This document shows positions 1 through 13,000 of a stretch of 64,000 bases of DNA, in pieces. How positions within the stretch are numbered: position 1 is the stretch's first letter; every line of letters starts with the position of its first letter. Made by a program: the position numbers and the translations under genes. The DNA comes from Lepidostoma basale. Its lineage: Eukaryota; Arthropoda; Insecta; Trichoptera; Lepidostomatidae. The DNA is taken from assembly GCA_022606425.2 (NCBI GenBank), contig JAHDVF020001468.1, positions 3,147,501-3,211,500 of the forward strand, given 5' to 3'. The notes beneath the pieces were generated by a model that saw only the letters and a program-made list of their open reading frames with translations, ran no database searches and had not been told where the DNA came from.

Positions 1-158
1 ATACAAACCAATTTGTAATTACTTTTTTACATTTAAAGATTTGTCAGTTTGATTTATAATAAAATATGGTTATATTACAATCATCAAAATAGTATAAATA
101 TTAAGGTGATGGTGCATATTACCTTTATAAGCCTACTTTGCATGATCTTTTTGTAATA

Positions 159-819
159 CAGTTGAATTCCAATTATCCGAATTGAGACCGGACCACATTT
201 CGGATAATCAAAAATTTGGATAATTGATTTTTTTCCGAATAAAGGGTTTATTTTAATTAATTACTGTATGTATGTTAAAAATGGAAGAAAAAACTGTTTT
301 AAAAAAAAACAGCTTATTGTTAATTAAATGAAAAGGCAACACTTTTACATGTTAAGCGTAGTTACAAGTGCTATACATTAGTACAGCATGGATTTACCAT
401 TCTATAAATGAAAGTCATTGCTTGCTGGACATCTCGGTCAAAGTAAGCTGTTTGACTGTCATCATCCGTTTTCGGGCAGCCAAGTTGCGCATCCATTTGA
501 CAGTTAGAAGTTGCGTGTGGTCACACTCGGGCTGACACTCCATCCACTTCAACGCAGTTTCAAGTCTGACAACTTTGACATTAATGTCATTTTCTTCCTC
601 GACATTTTCTTCTCTCACACTTCCAATAAGTCAACAACACACTGGACAGTGACAGGTGGCTTCTCGGAGGGAAGGACAATAGCGCGCGTAGACAGAATCA
701 TAATTTTGCGAATCGCAGTATGTTTCCGTCTTAATTATTTTTTTGTTCTGAAATTCTGAAAGCGCATTGGATAATCAGGGATTTGGAATGTCGGACTTCA
801 GATAATTGGAGTTCTATTG
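159..819 (-). mobile_element. pogo/Tigger-like DNA transposon, deleted
   Basis: The ends are imperfect inverted repeats: CAGTTGAATTCCAATTATCC on the left and CAATAGAACTCCAATTATCT read inward on the right. They are flanked by TA on both sides (157-158 and 820-821). The minus strand at 415-618 retains ETALKWMECQPECDHTQLL, the C-terminal segment seen in Tigger/jerky transposases. The rest of the transposase is missing, so it is not autonomous. Confidence 0.7.
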
Positions 820-940
820 TAATTGTTTTTTGCATACTGTGTTTCTTTATATAAAACAATTTAAACGCAATTTGTTTAGTTCGAAGCTTATGTTATGCCG
901 ACAGTACCAACATAAATTCAATTTATGGTGTTGTTTTCAG

Positions 941-1036
941 ACTCTGATGTGAACGATTTGAAACTCTCTGGAAATCGGCTGATGATCACCGGCAGTAAAC
1001 ATCTAACATGTCCTCCCCCAGAAGGATTCAATCCAG
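941..1036 (+). CDS. RhoGAP19D: RhoGAP exon a (pre-PH linker)
   Basis: The acceptor is TTGTTTTCAG and the donor is G/GTGAAC. The exon enters and leaves in phase 1. It encodes about 32 residues including LKLSGNRLMITGS. No domain is visible. It is the first exon seen, so upstream exons lie outside the window. Confidence 0.75.
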
Positions 1037-4000
1037 GTGAACAAGTTTATAGTAAAATATATATGCAGTCTTCTGATAGTTTTGGTTTTTTAACATTATA
1101 CAATATCAATTTTGATTTTCTTCATAGATGTTCATTGTAAATAATGAAAATAAAGAAAATTTAATTGAAATTTCCTTTATAATTTATATTTGGTTTAATT
1201 CCACATGGTTTTATGACTCTGACCAGTTTCAGCAGCTTGCTGGACATCTTTCGGAATTAAAACTAATATATATTCTTAAATATTCTACATCTTCTAGAAT
1301 GTTTAATTATTTTTATTTTTATTTTCATTATTTATACAATATCAGTATCAATGGACATGACAATGGTCATGACAATGTCAAGGACCACACTTTTTATTAT
1401 TAATCTTTTACCACGCGTGTTCAAATCAAATCAAATCATATCAGTTTATTTTCTCAAAAGATATTACAAACAACAATTATAGTTTAAGGCATCTATTGAG
1501 AACAGGTAAAACATAAAAAATATATAATACCAGGAACGCATGAGAGAGGTTTCGACACTAGGAATACAAGATACTCTCCAAAGTCAAGAGTATTCGTCTT
1601 CTGAATGTACTTTCACGAATATGAAAGATGTTGATCTCCGAAGCGATCATGTTCAGCAGTTTGATTGCTTTCCCCACCGGCATCACCAGAGGCAGGTTGG
1701 TTCTGCATGCTGGGAGATAAAACAGTCTGTGCCGACGCTGTCGAAGATAACCATCTGGAACATAAAGGTGGATAGCCTCCAAGATAACGGAGTGTTATTT
1801 TCATGTCTCCCGTTTGGAGTTTCTTATTTTATATTTTTGGTGAAGGATTGATATTTCATGTTTTCTTCTCGGATCTGTGATTCTAGCATTCAACTTATAA
1901 CAAATTTATTTGGTTTGCAGAAACGGAGAAGGTGCACGTGAGGTTGAGGTCCAACTCCACGGGTAGCGAAGGGTTGCCGACGAGAAGGACACACGCCTCA
2001 GGTACTTACACATATCACCTATTGCGCCATTAATATTATAAGTTTTCATTTTTGCATTGACACGCATATAGTGCACAGGCTTTGGCATTCTTTTCCTTTC
2101 CAAATTAGTTTTATTTATTTAACCATCAACGTGCACACGACGAATACAGTCTCAATTGAATAGATTTCTTCAAATTCCTTTGTAATAGTTTTATTGTATC
2201 TATTCATGCGTTATGACAGTTTGTCTGTACTGTACCAAAATAAGTACTGTAAAATATGTTGATTATTTTAATTTTATATTAGAGGTTATTAATAGAGCTT
2301 TTCTTCTACTTTAAAAATGTATATACTAGTATTCAGGAATATCTTTGTTAATATTTTATTACATAAATACAACACATCACTATTTATATACCTATTCATT
2401 TGTCAATAATTTATTTCTTTCTTCTGTGATCATTTGACACATCTTTTGAAATCATGGCTTCCTCTATTATTATTTAGTTTCATAACAATGGATACTTTCT
2501 ACACTTGGTACACATTCAGCCCTTTATTCTTTCCTTACTACAATACACTGCACTTTTACATTTTTGTTTCACGCAACATAAGTTTGTTTTGTATTATATT
2601 TCATCCTCAAGACGGCAGCTATGTGAAACGAAGGTTTGCCCTCAGTAAGGAGCAAATAGAAGAGCTGTCTCACCCCAGAAGGGGGGAGGAGGCAGAATAC
2701 CGCAACGGGGCCCCGGCCCAACCCAACAATTGTGATAATAAACAAGTTCCTAACGGTTATAAGAACAGCAACAACCAGTATGTTAATAATAATAAAAGTG
2801 ATAAATACGAAATGAGCAATGGCGCCGGTCAACGTGAAGTGGAGAAGGTGTTGCCCGGGTGGCAGGAGCAGGGGGCGGGCGGGGAGCGGCGGCCCGAGCG
2901 GCCTACGCAGCTGAGCCTCGCACCCCCAGCAGGGCTTAGCTTCCCCGCCTCCCCCGCTACGACACCCTCTTCTCCCCCCTCCCCTTCAGGTCAGATTTGC
3001 TGCATCCATCTCTGGTTGTGTGAACCTGTCTCTGTCTCTCTCTATCTCTATCCTCGTTTCACTCACTCTTGCTATTTATTTTTAATTGGCATGGAAAAGC
3101 ATGGATTGCAAAACTAACCCTAACCCATGTCATCTGAGATGTGATGAATGTTGCGTGCCAGAAGAAACAAGAATGCATCCTTGTGTTCTTGTCTCGTCAT
3201 GATGCCTACTACCTACCATTGATATATTTCCCCCTAAAATTATGACCTGGCTTGCCTCACATAACAATTTGAATATTTGAGGTATTTACTAATAATGTGC
3301 ATTATTGTAGTATTTTCCTAACTTATCCGCTTGTGCCTTTCTCATTATGTGTTTCATATATAATACATACATTTATTATTCACCCAGCAGACTTTGGCAA
3401 ATGTGAAATAAAATTGGTTTTCATATATTTTTGTATGTAACAGATTAGAACAGGAAATTGAAATGGCCTGTGCTGAATGAATTTAACCATTTCAGATCAA
3501 ATTTAATACCTTTAATGGTGACAACTGATACTTGATGTTTCATCTATATGACAAATTTATATTTTCTATTAACAAAAACAAAAATTATTACCCAACAATT
3601 TATTTTATTTTATTTCAGTTAAACAATAAAAATTACTAGCAGATATGCATCTCTATAGACCTTTTATTTAATTTGCCAAAATAGTATTTTTTTTAATTAT
3701 TTTTTGTTTTCTTTGTGTTTTATTTTATTATTTTTCTACTCATGCCATTCTGTAAATAGATACTTCTGCCATTATTTCCAAATCGCTACCCATAGAAATT
3801 TGATATGTTTTACTAATTGTATAAATATTTGTAATTCCATTTTCTATCTGGGTAAATATAATTTTCATTTATATTATTTATGAAGTATTATTAACTTTAA
3901 GGCTGTTTGAGCCATAATTTTAAACTTGGTTTTTCTACATACATATTTAACTAATTTGACTTGTTTCTACAGGATTTTCAATGGATGATGTAGCTGTTGT

Positions 4001-7000
4001 AAAGAGACAAAAAAATTCCACACATTTAGGGGGTGAGTTCATTGAGTTATCTAAAAAACTACTTGACCTTTCATCTCTTCTTTAATAATTGTGATGAATT
4101 TAGCCGTAAAGACATATTATTTAATTTCTCCTGTTTTAATATGATAGAGAATCATATGAGTTTACTATATGGAACGTTTGCAGCGGAAGAGGAACGGGCT
4201 ATGAGGAGAGTGTCCTACTTGAAGGCCACTTGGGGGGACCGTCTTCCGCTGGATAGTGACCACGAGCTCAGCGATAGCGAGCACCAAGTCCTCCGCAGGT
4301 TTGTGCAGTACTTCCGCACTTTTGTCTTTATTTTAATTTAATTTATATCTTTGGGTTAATCTATGTATTTGTCTCATTTAGGAAATGTATATCTTAATCC
4401 AGTGTCAATAATGTTTTTTTAAAAGAATTTGTCTAATCAATTACATACATTTGTAATTTAATGTAATTCATTGAGTATATTTTTTATCTGTTGTTTTGTG
4501 AGATTAAAATGGATACTGTCTATCAAAATTAGAATAAAAAGGTTGCAATGATCAAATATAATATTTGAAATGTATACAACTAACTTTATTCAGTTTTGAT
4601 CCCTAGTGACCACAACATGATTGTATATTTTATATAAAATTTCTGTTCTGTAAGAATTGTAAAAACCAATGTAATCAATGACTGTTAATTTTTTTTTAAA
4701 TGTTAATCATTGTTTAAAAAGTCATTGTGTCTGTTTTTTTTCGATTAATTTGTAAGAGTTAATGAATGATTTAACAACCCCTGTAAATATTGCGACGGAT
4801 AGCGCCCACCGAAGATGGCGCCCGCCGCGCTTCCCCGACGACATTCAGCCTCTGCGGAGACTCTTCGAAGACCTGACCACACAAGCACGGTAATACCGCA
4901 GCTGATCGCCAGCACGGGTGTGACTCGCTAGCACGTGCCCGGCAGCCATGCCACCAGCTCTGTGTAGAAATACCGCTGTTTGTTTCATTTTGTTTGTTTT
5001 GCCCTCGGACACTCGGACGTTTTTGGGAATTCTCCATCACTCTCTAACACGGCCGCCGCCACCGAAGTAACACTCCACATTGTGATGACATCATGTTTTG
5101 AACACATCTAATGTTTAACCTCTCCATTGTTTGAATGTTTTGTATGTATTTTCGTGTAATTTGTATATATATACACATTTCAATGTCTTATTGTTTATTT
5201 TACACTCAGGAATTCTGAGTAATACGAAAATATCTATAAATATATATATAGAAGTCAATTATCAAAGTGCCAAAGACCAATTTAATTATAAATCACAATG
5301 CATCAAATTTACTTAATGAGATTAAAATCTTTGTTTTAGTTACCGAGAAATATTGACATCTCCAGAATGAATATTTAGATTATTCAAAAATATTTTTTAT
5401 TGTATCATTTGTATATGAAACAACAGTTTGAAGCAGTTTATACAAGTCATACATGATTTTAATCAACTCATCAATGTACTTTCATTCTAGATCTTACATG
5501 AAAAGACATGCTTCTTCGTATTATGATATTTATTGTTTAGCTTAACTTTGGTGCCCGCTTGGTCTGGCCGAGACTGTCACTTTGGTTGTACATACCCAGA
5601 TACTTGCATGAACTGCTTCTGTCCGTCTGTATCCAGTCATCCTGTAGGGCTAGGATGGACACATTATCGGACTCTTCTTGCATCAGCGGACCAAAAATTG
5701 GCAATATTTGTAAATCGATGTGATGAGATTGACTATTCGATTTTAGTAAAGAAAATGGCATAAATGATGTTTGTACATTTTAATAGTGTGTTAATCTCTG
5801 ATGACTTTATTTCTGTTTATTCTTCAAATAAATGCAATTTTTTGTGTTGAGTATGGTATAAAAATTGGTTTTCTAAATTAAACTCTATTTTTTTGAAATT
5901 ATACTTACTCTGTTATTATTTTGTTTAGTGAAAAATTGTGTTTTTTTTTTTGTTTACTTTAAGAAACTAACTCTGTATATATTTTTGTATTAATCTAATG
6001 ATTGCATCAAGTTTGGTCGCATCACCATTTTCTTGTATTACAATTGTATTCAGAGTCATACAGCTTTCTCTCAATGAGTCAAAGTTGTACTGGCATAGTA
6101 CTTGGCTGTCAGTAGAATCTGGTGACTTATTTTTGTTTCCCTACAGTGGTGAGAAGAAGGACCGTGAAGAGTTCCACGAAGCTGGCCCCGTTATCCCTGA
6201 GGACTTGGAAACGGCAGACGTCAGCATGCAAGGAAGTGTACAGATTAAGATGGTCCTCACTAATGGAAAGGTAAAAAAAATATTTTTGTACATATTTCCC
6301 ATCTAATATTTAATAAATGCAGTTAATTAACCACTTGCTGTTACTCATAAATGCTCAAATGAAAATTCTTTCTGTGTGATAAATAAAACATCTCACTCAC
6401 TATGAATAAGTAAGTGATAGCACACAAGTAGGTCTGCGCTACCTCTTTTTACAATGAAATATATCGCACCGTGAGTGTAAAACCGACGTAAGTGCAAATA
6501 TACATTTTGGACATATGGGAGTTTAAAGACTTCATATTGCTTGGAAAAACTGTTTTTTTTTTTAAATTAACCAATGATTTTCGGTTTATAGGTATATTAC
6601 TGTAAACCGAAAATCATTGGTTTATTTAAAAAAAAAAACAGTTTTTCCAAGCAATATGAAATCTTTAAACTCCCATATCCCCAAACATTATATTTACACT
6701 TACATCGGTTTTACACTCACGGTGCGATATATATATATATATATATTTTTCGAAATTAATTAGGAATGTTAGTATTTTGAAAAACATTTAAATATTTTTA
6801 TTATATGAAGGTTTTGATTTGACTTAATTATCCCAGTTGTTTTTCTATTGGCGATGCTTTAATATTTATTTGCATGTTATAATTGAGAATAATTTTCAGC
6901 GCGCCAGTGACAGGTCATGGAAACAAGTGTGGGCCATACTTCAAGGGCCGAAGCTGACACTGAACCGCCATCAACATCAGGTAAGACTACTTTCAGTTTA

Positions 7001-10000
7001 GCAATCTTTGCAAATTATAAAAACCCATTCATGTCAGTATCACATATTAAGTTTTTTTTTGTGAACGCTGTTAGCTCCATTAGACAACAATGTAAATTAA
7101 TTTCATGCCTTGTTAGTGCATTCACTTTTGAATTTTTATTGCATACAAAAAATAACAATTATGCAATTAGGACAGTGTTTCTGACTCCCAAGAATGCATT
7201 TTATTTCAATAATCTTGTACGCTGACTCACATCTTTTTAATATAACAATTGGCATTATTCTGCCATGGGAAACCAACATATTCTAGTTAACAATATACTT
7301 TACCCAATAATTAATATATTTGCTGTAAGTTTCTTTTATTTATCAGATTCAAAACTAGATGTTATCTGCTGGAGAAATTGATGCGCTGAATGTATAAAAT
7401 TATTAATTTTATTTTTTGATTTCATACATGATTTTTTTTTATATGTCTTCTTCTTCCTCTTTCTCCTCGCCACTCCCCGTTATTCGGGTCGGCTTTTTTT
7501 TTTATCAGCTGATACTAGGTATTTCATTGGTCTTTTAGGCCAAGAGCCTTCGTATCTTTCTCTCCCTCTCTCACTAGCCACGGAAAGACACTTTTTCACG
7601 ACATGGTCTTGGGGTCTCCTCATCACGTGATCATACTATCAGAGTCTTGGACTTGGATCTTCTGGCTTACAGAGGTTCAGCTATAATGGCTATTCCTCTT
7701 ACGTCTGTAGGAAACATTGTTGGAATGTGATTTGGTAGTTGTTTTATGATGGGGCTAAATGTATGGCCGGAGTGTCCCTCCGAAGGAGGGCGAAGGGATA
7801 TTTAGGGTTTACGATAAAGTCTTACATTATTGTCAAGGAATGGAAGACCAATGAGGGTTGGGATTGTATTTATAAAAAAAGTCTGTTCCCGAGGGGAAGA
7901 TAAGAGGAGCAGTGCCTGGATGGAGTTGTGGTAGGAGATAGCATCCTGCGTGAGACCATTTTGTTTGGTGGAGTACGTAGTGGGCTATCGGGGAGGATTT
8001 TTTTAAATTTTGTTATCCGCATTGATTGCGGGACTTAATTCTGATAAATTTTTTTTTTTTTATACAAGTGAATTAAATATATGTTACACAATTCATTTTA
8101 TTTTGTTTATCCTGCGTAAAATATTATGTGTCTGGCCAAATGAATCTACCCTAATTTATAGGTAAATTTAAGTATTTTTTCTCTTTTGTTTATTTATGTA
8201 GAATTGATGACTAGAAGATAAACCTGAGATAGCCATGACATGTTGTTCGGCCATGGGCTATTTGGCTATTTATTTGTGGTATTTAATATAACATGGAAAC
8301 GCTTTGTAGTCAAACGTAAATACACAAATGTTTCTTCACCCGGTCTGAGATTTCCCACCTATTTATTTAGTTAATGACCTGTTGGTGAACTAATTACAGA
8401 ATCGTTTCACTTCTTCCGCTTTGTTTAATTAATTCATTAATTCCTCTTGTTTTCCGGAACATTCTTGTATCGCTTTCATGTGCTGTTGAATTTAGTCCTA
8501 TTTATCAACCAGATTTATTGAAACTTTCTTCTTTTATCCAAAGCTTTCAACAACTAATGTTATTGTTATCAAATCAAGCGGATTTTATACTTCAGGTTAT
8601 TTTATGATAATCATTTGTTTTACCCTTTTAATTCCATGCGGCCAATCATTGGCCTCAGTTGGTGTTCGTGAAAATTCCAAATTTCCAATCATCGACCTCA
8701 AACTTTCCATACAAGTTTTTATATAATGTATAATACATAATTTTTCTTTTGATTTTTTTTTCTTCATATTTTAACCAAAATATGAAAATTGTTTTTTATT
8801 TTACACTTTAAGGGAACTGTCAAGAAGTATGTGAGAATGAAGCACCCTTAAAATGATTCATCAATTTATTATTACATATGAAAAACAATGTATGATATAA
8901 TACCAAATGAAATTAATCAATTAACTAAAAGGGGGTTAGGTTTGAAGTTAGAAAAAATAGACAAGCGTGCGTGTCAAGAGGTGTGTCAGGATAGAACATG
9001 ATGTGGTGGTCCATCCTCCAGAGAAACGGTGCGATGGTTAGTTTGGTAGTTATATTTATTGTTTTTTTTTCTCAATTAATATGAATGATAACATCTCTCT
9101 TCTAGAAGATTTATTTTATGTGAATGACATGTTTCGCCTTGCTCAGACATCATCAAATGTTTAATTTGAATTGTTTAATATGGAGTTTTACACAATCGTT
9201 TAAGAAATAATTAATGCTGTTTTTTGCAATAATTATTTTTTCTATCATTTTTATGCAAAATATGCTTACATTAAGGGGTTCATGAAAAAGTATACTTTAA
9301 AAAATTAAATAAAACTTTGCAAACCTTTCTACACATTAAGAATAGCATTCCCACATTTCTCCTTCTTCTTTTTCAACTTTCTTGTCTCCACTGGTAGATA
9401 TAGGCCTCTGCAATTTTTCTCCACTTGTCCCTGTTTTGTCTCTTCAGCATCCAGGCCGTCCCAGCTATTCGGGCAATGTCATCAGTCCATTTTTTAAGTG
9501 GCCTACCGACATTCCTGTTTTTCGTCCAAGGCCTCCATTAGAGTATTCTGAGTGCCCATCTAGTATTGCCCTATCTGGCTATGTGTCCAGCCTATTGCCA
9601 CTTCAATTTAGCTGTACGATCCACGATTTCGTCTTCGTACATTTAGAAGGTGTATATCATTATACATTAACTAATTAACTATCCATCATGCTATCTCTCC
9701 GAAGGACTGTCACACTGTTCTTTCCTGACATATTTACTCCTCTCGCGTCTACAACATTCATACAAGATGCCATACACGCACGTCGATTTCTCATCGTGAT
9801 GGTGCCACATTGTTATTATTTTTTTTTTAGTATACAACAGCCCGTTTGAACCCAATTAATGTATACAATTTATTTTAGCTATTGTATTGATTCTCATGAC
9901 ATGTGATAGGGAACCAATCTATCGCAATTTTATTGTCACGTGAATTCTACACCAGACCAAAGACAGTGTGACAATCACACTGCCATCGCTGGGAATCGAA

Positions 10001-13000
10001 CCCGGGACCTTCTGTATGAAAGTAAGAGCTCTTACCACTCTGCCACGAAGGTCAAAAGTTTTCCTCAGTCTTCCTCCATTTCTAGTTCCGTTTACGTCGT
10101 TTGCATATACTTTCTTCGCCATTCTTTCTTTCCATGTGTCCAAAACATCTTAATGATCCTTTCATTATTTTGTTTATAACACTTCACTTCTTATATTTGC
10201 ATTTGGGACTCTATCATATGCAGATTTAACACACATTTGTTTAAGAAATCTCATTTCCACTGCATTTTTTCCACTTGCATCCTTTTGCCAGTTCCATGCT
10301 TCACTTTCATACACAAGGGTCGATACAAAAACCTAACCTACTATTTAGGGTATTATTTGCAAACCCGGCAAACTCCACCAACAATCAAAAGTGAGATATG
10401 AATTGGGTCTTATTCATAATACATTTTTCATTCTGAAGAATTTTGCTATTAAAATATAGGGTTTGTTGCAAACATGGCAACCTCCACTTGAGTGTTGCAA
10501 AGCTGGCAAACTCCAAAATGAAATTCATTATTTTACTTTTATTTTCAACATAATGATGATTATTTCATGGCTGATTACTTTTAAAATACTAACTGGTTGA
10601 GATGAAAAAAATAAATATCGTAAAAAAGCACATTTTATTAGCGTATCAATTTTTTGCGATTTACTCAAAACATCTAATGATGGAGTTTGCCAGGTTTGAA
10701 AATAATACCCAATTGTACACTGTCATCTTAGCATTTTATGTTAACTCGTGTTTTATGTTACATTTTATGTAGAGGAGGCCGTTGATCTTTACTATTATAA
10801 TAAATGTTGATCTCATCTGTAACGCTTCACACCACAGAGACCCTAATGTTGTGTGCTTTACAAGAAAGTGAGATTTTAATTAATTAGCGAGAACTTTCTC
10901 GAGTATTGTGTAACGCGGGCGGCGAGTAAGCCGAGCCGGGTGGGTACATCTCATTACTACGGTTATTTTTGTACAAATCTTCCATTACTAGCTGCTAATG
11001 GTGGCAATGTAACGAATTCCTGGGCGCTTTCCACGTCCCCGAATCGCGACACCGTAGTTGCACGCTCGGCCGAAACTCGATAGTCACACTCCGCAGCGTC
11101 GAAATTTGTATTCTCTGGCCACAGTCAATTTCAGCGAATTCCAAACAAGTACACTCTGAAACTATGCAAACTTACGCAAATACGTCGTTGGGTAATCATG
11201 AAATTTTTAGATTTATTTTTTTAACACGTAATTTCTTAAAATAATATTCAGGAATTAAACAAATGTATTATGGGGATTCATAATTTGCCATTTAGCTTTC
11301 TAATAATATTATTAATACAACAACAACAACAAACCATCACGCCGTTTCCCCGCAGGGGTAAGCGGAGAGAATTGACCGCCACACTACTCTATCCTGACAC
11401 ACCTCTCTAGCTTTATTAATAATACGATAATAAAAAAAACATGTTTTTAATGAAAGGGGATCATTTTCTTAGTCCAAACATTTGATGATGAATCTAGAAA
11501 AGTATGTTAGGAAAGAAGTGTCTGTCAGTATATTCTCTATGCCTCCCTCATTAAATACTTACTGTACTTTTTTTTCTAATTTTTTTTTAATATATATGAA
11601 CATGCGTTTTAATTGGTAGAACAGGGCAGGTTTACGATAGACACGTGCATTTGAAGAAAAATACGTATTGTTCTTAGAGGTATTTATAATATATACGAAT
11701 ATAATACATAAAAATGGCTTTGTGAATCGGAATAATGTCGATTGTAACGTGGAGTGCGTAAAAAAAATTAATAAACATGTCTTCCCAACCGTAAACTCTC
11801 CACAACTTTCCAAAAGCCGAGCGAAATTAATAATATGAATGTAAATGTCGTATTTACATGTTTTATTGTATGGATTTTCGGTGTAGCCCGCCGCCCGCCG
11901 TTTGATGAAATTATTACTTTATGTGAAAATTGAAAGTGATATTACAGAAGCGAACTTATCATTCGCGGCGCGTGTCCCGCGGTTTATTGCCCCGCGCTCT
12001 ACTCGAGTTCCTGAAATTCTAGCATCGCCGCTTAAACTGTTCCTGCTTTAAAACTAGAAGCGAGCCGCTGGAATACTTTTCCTGCTTCAAAACTCGAAAC
12101 GAGCCGCTGAATACTGTCCCTGCTTCAAAACATGAAACGAGCCACTGAACTCTGAACTCAAAAAACCCCTGAAAGCATCGCATGTGCAAACAATACACCA
12201 AATTTACACTTACTATCACTTCGTTTTATAGTCTTATTGTCATTGCGGTTCGCATACTTCGTCTTGTAGAAATGAGATCACTAAGAAGAATGTGCGGGAA
12301 AACGTTGCATGATAGAATACCGAACGATGAAATAAGAAAGAAATGTAAGGCAGATGACTGCATCATGGATAAAATTAAAAAATGATCACTTAGATGGTTT
12401 GGACATATGGAACGAATGGATGAGAGTAGAATGGTTAAAAAGTTGTACACAAGCAGCGTGAGTGGAAAAAGAGGCAGAGGGCGACCGAGGAAAACATGGC
12501 ATGATCAAATTAATCAATTACTAAAATGCGGTCACATTCGAAGTCGGAATAATCGACGTGCGTGCATGGTACGATGTATGAATGTAGAGTGTGGCGAATG
12601 GTCGCGATCCATTCTCTCTGTCTACCCCTCCCAGGAAATGGCGTGATGGTAAGTTAGTTTAGTTAGTTACTTCGTCTTACTAGGCCAAATCAAAATTTAT
12701 TTTGGTGAAACGTGTTTGTAAAAACTAAAATATTTTTATTGAAAAACGTATTTTTCTATGTATAATCGCAAGCAAGCTGTGTATCAAACATTTCTATCAC
12801 ATTAATTCTTAGGAACTCTGAGATGTCCTTGTTTCGTGGTTTCCTCTTTTACTGGCGTTTCGGACATCATTAATGTTTCCGTCTTCAGGGTAAATGATGA
12901 TTTTCAAACACTGAAAATTTAAAATGCAATGATATCTGAAACTTCGGTTAAAGGGAAAACCATGTGACATACAAAATCATGATATTGTATTTTATGTACA

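Noticed and set aside
2434..3117. A 227-residue protein starting at 2434
   Set aside because: The first part reads through intron; only 2612-2989 is an exon, bounded by good splice sites.
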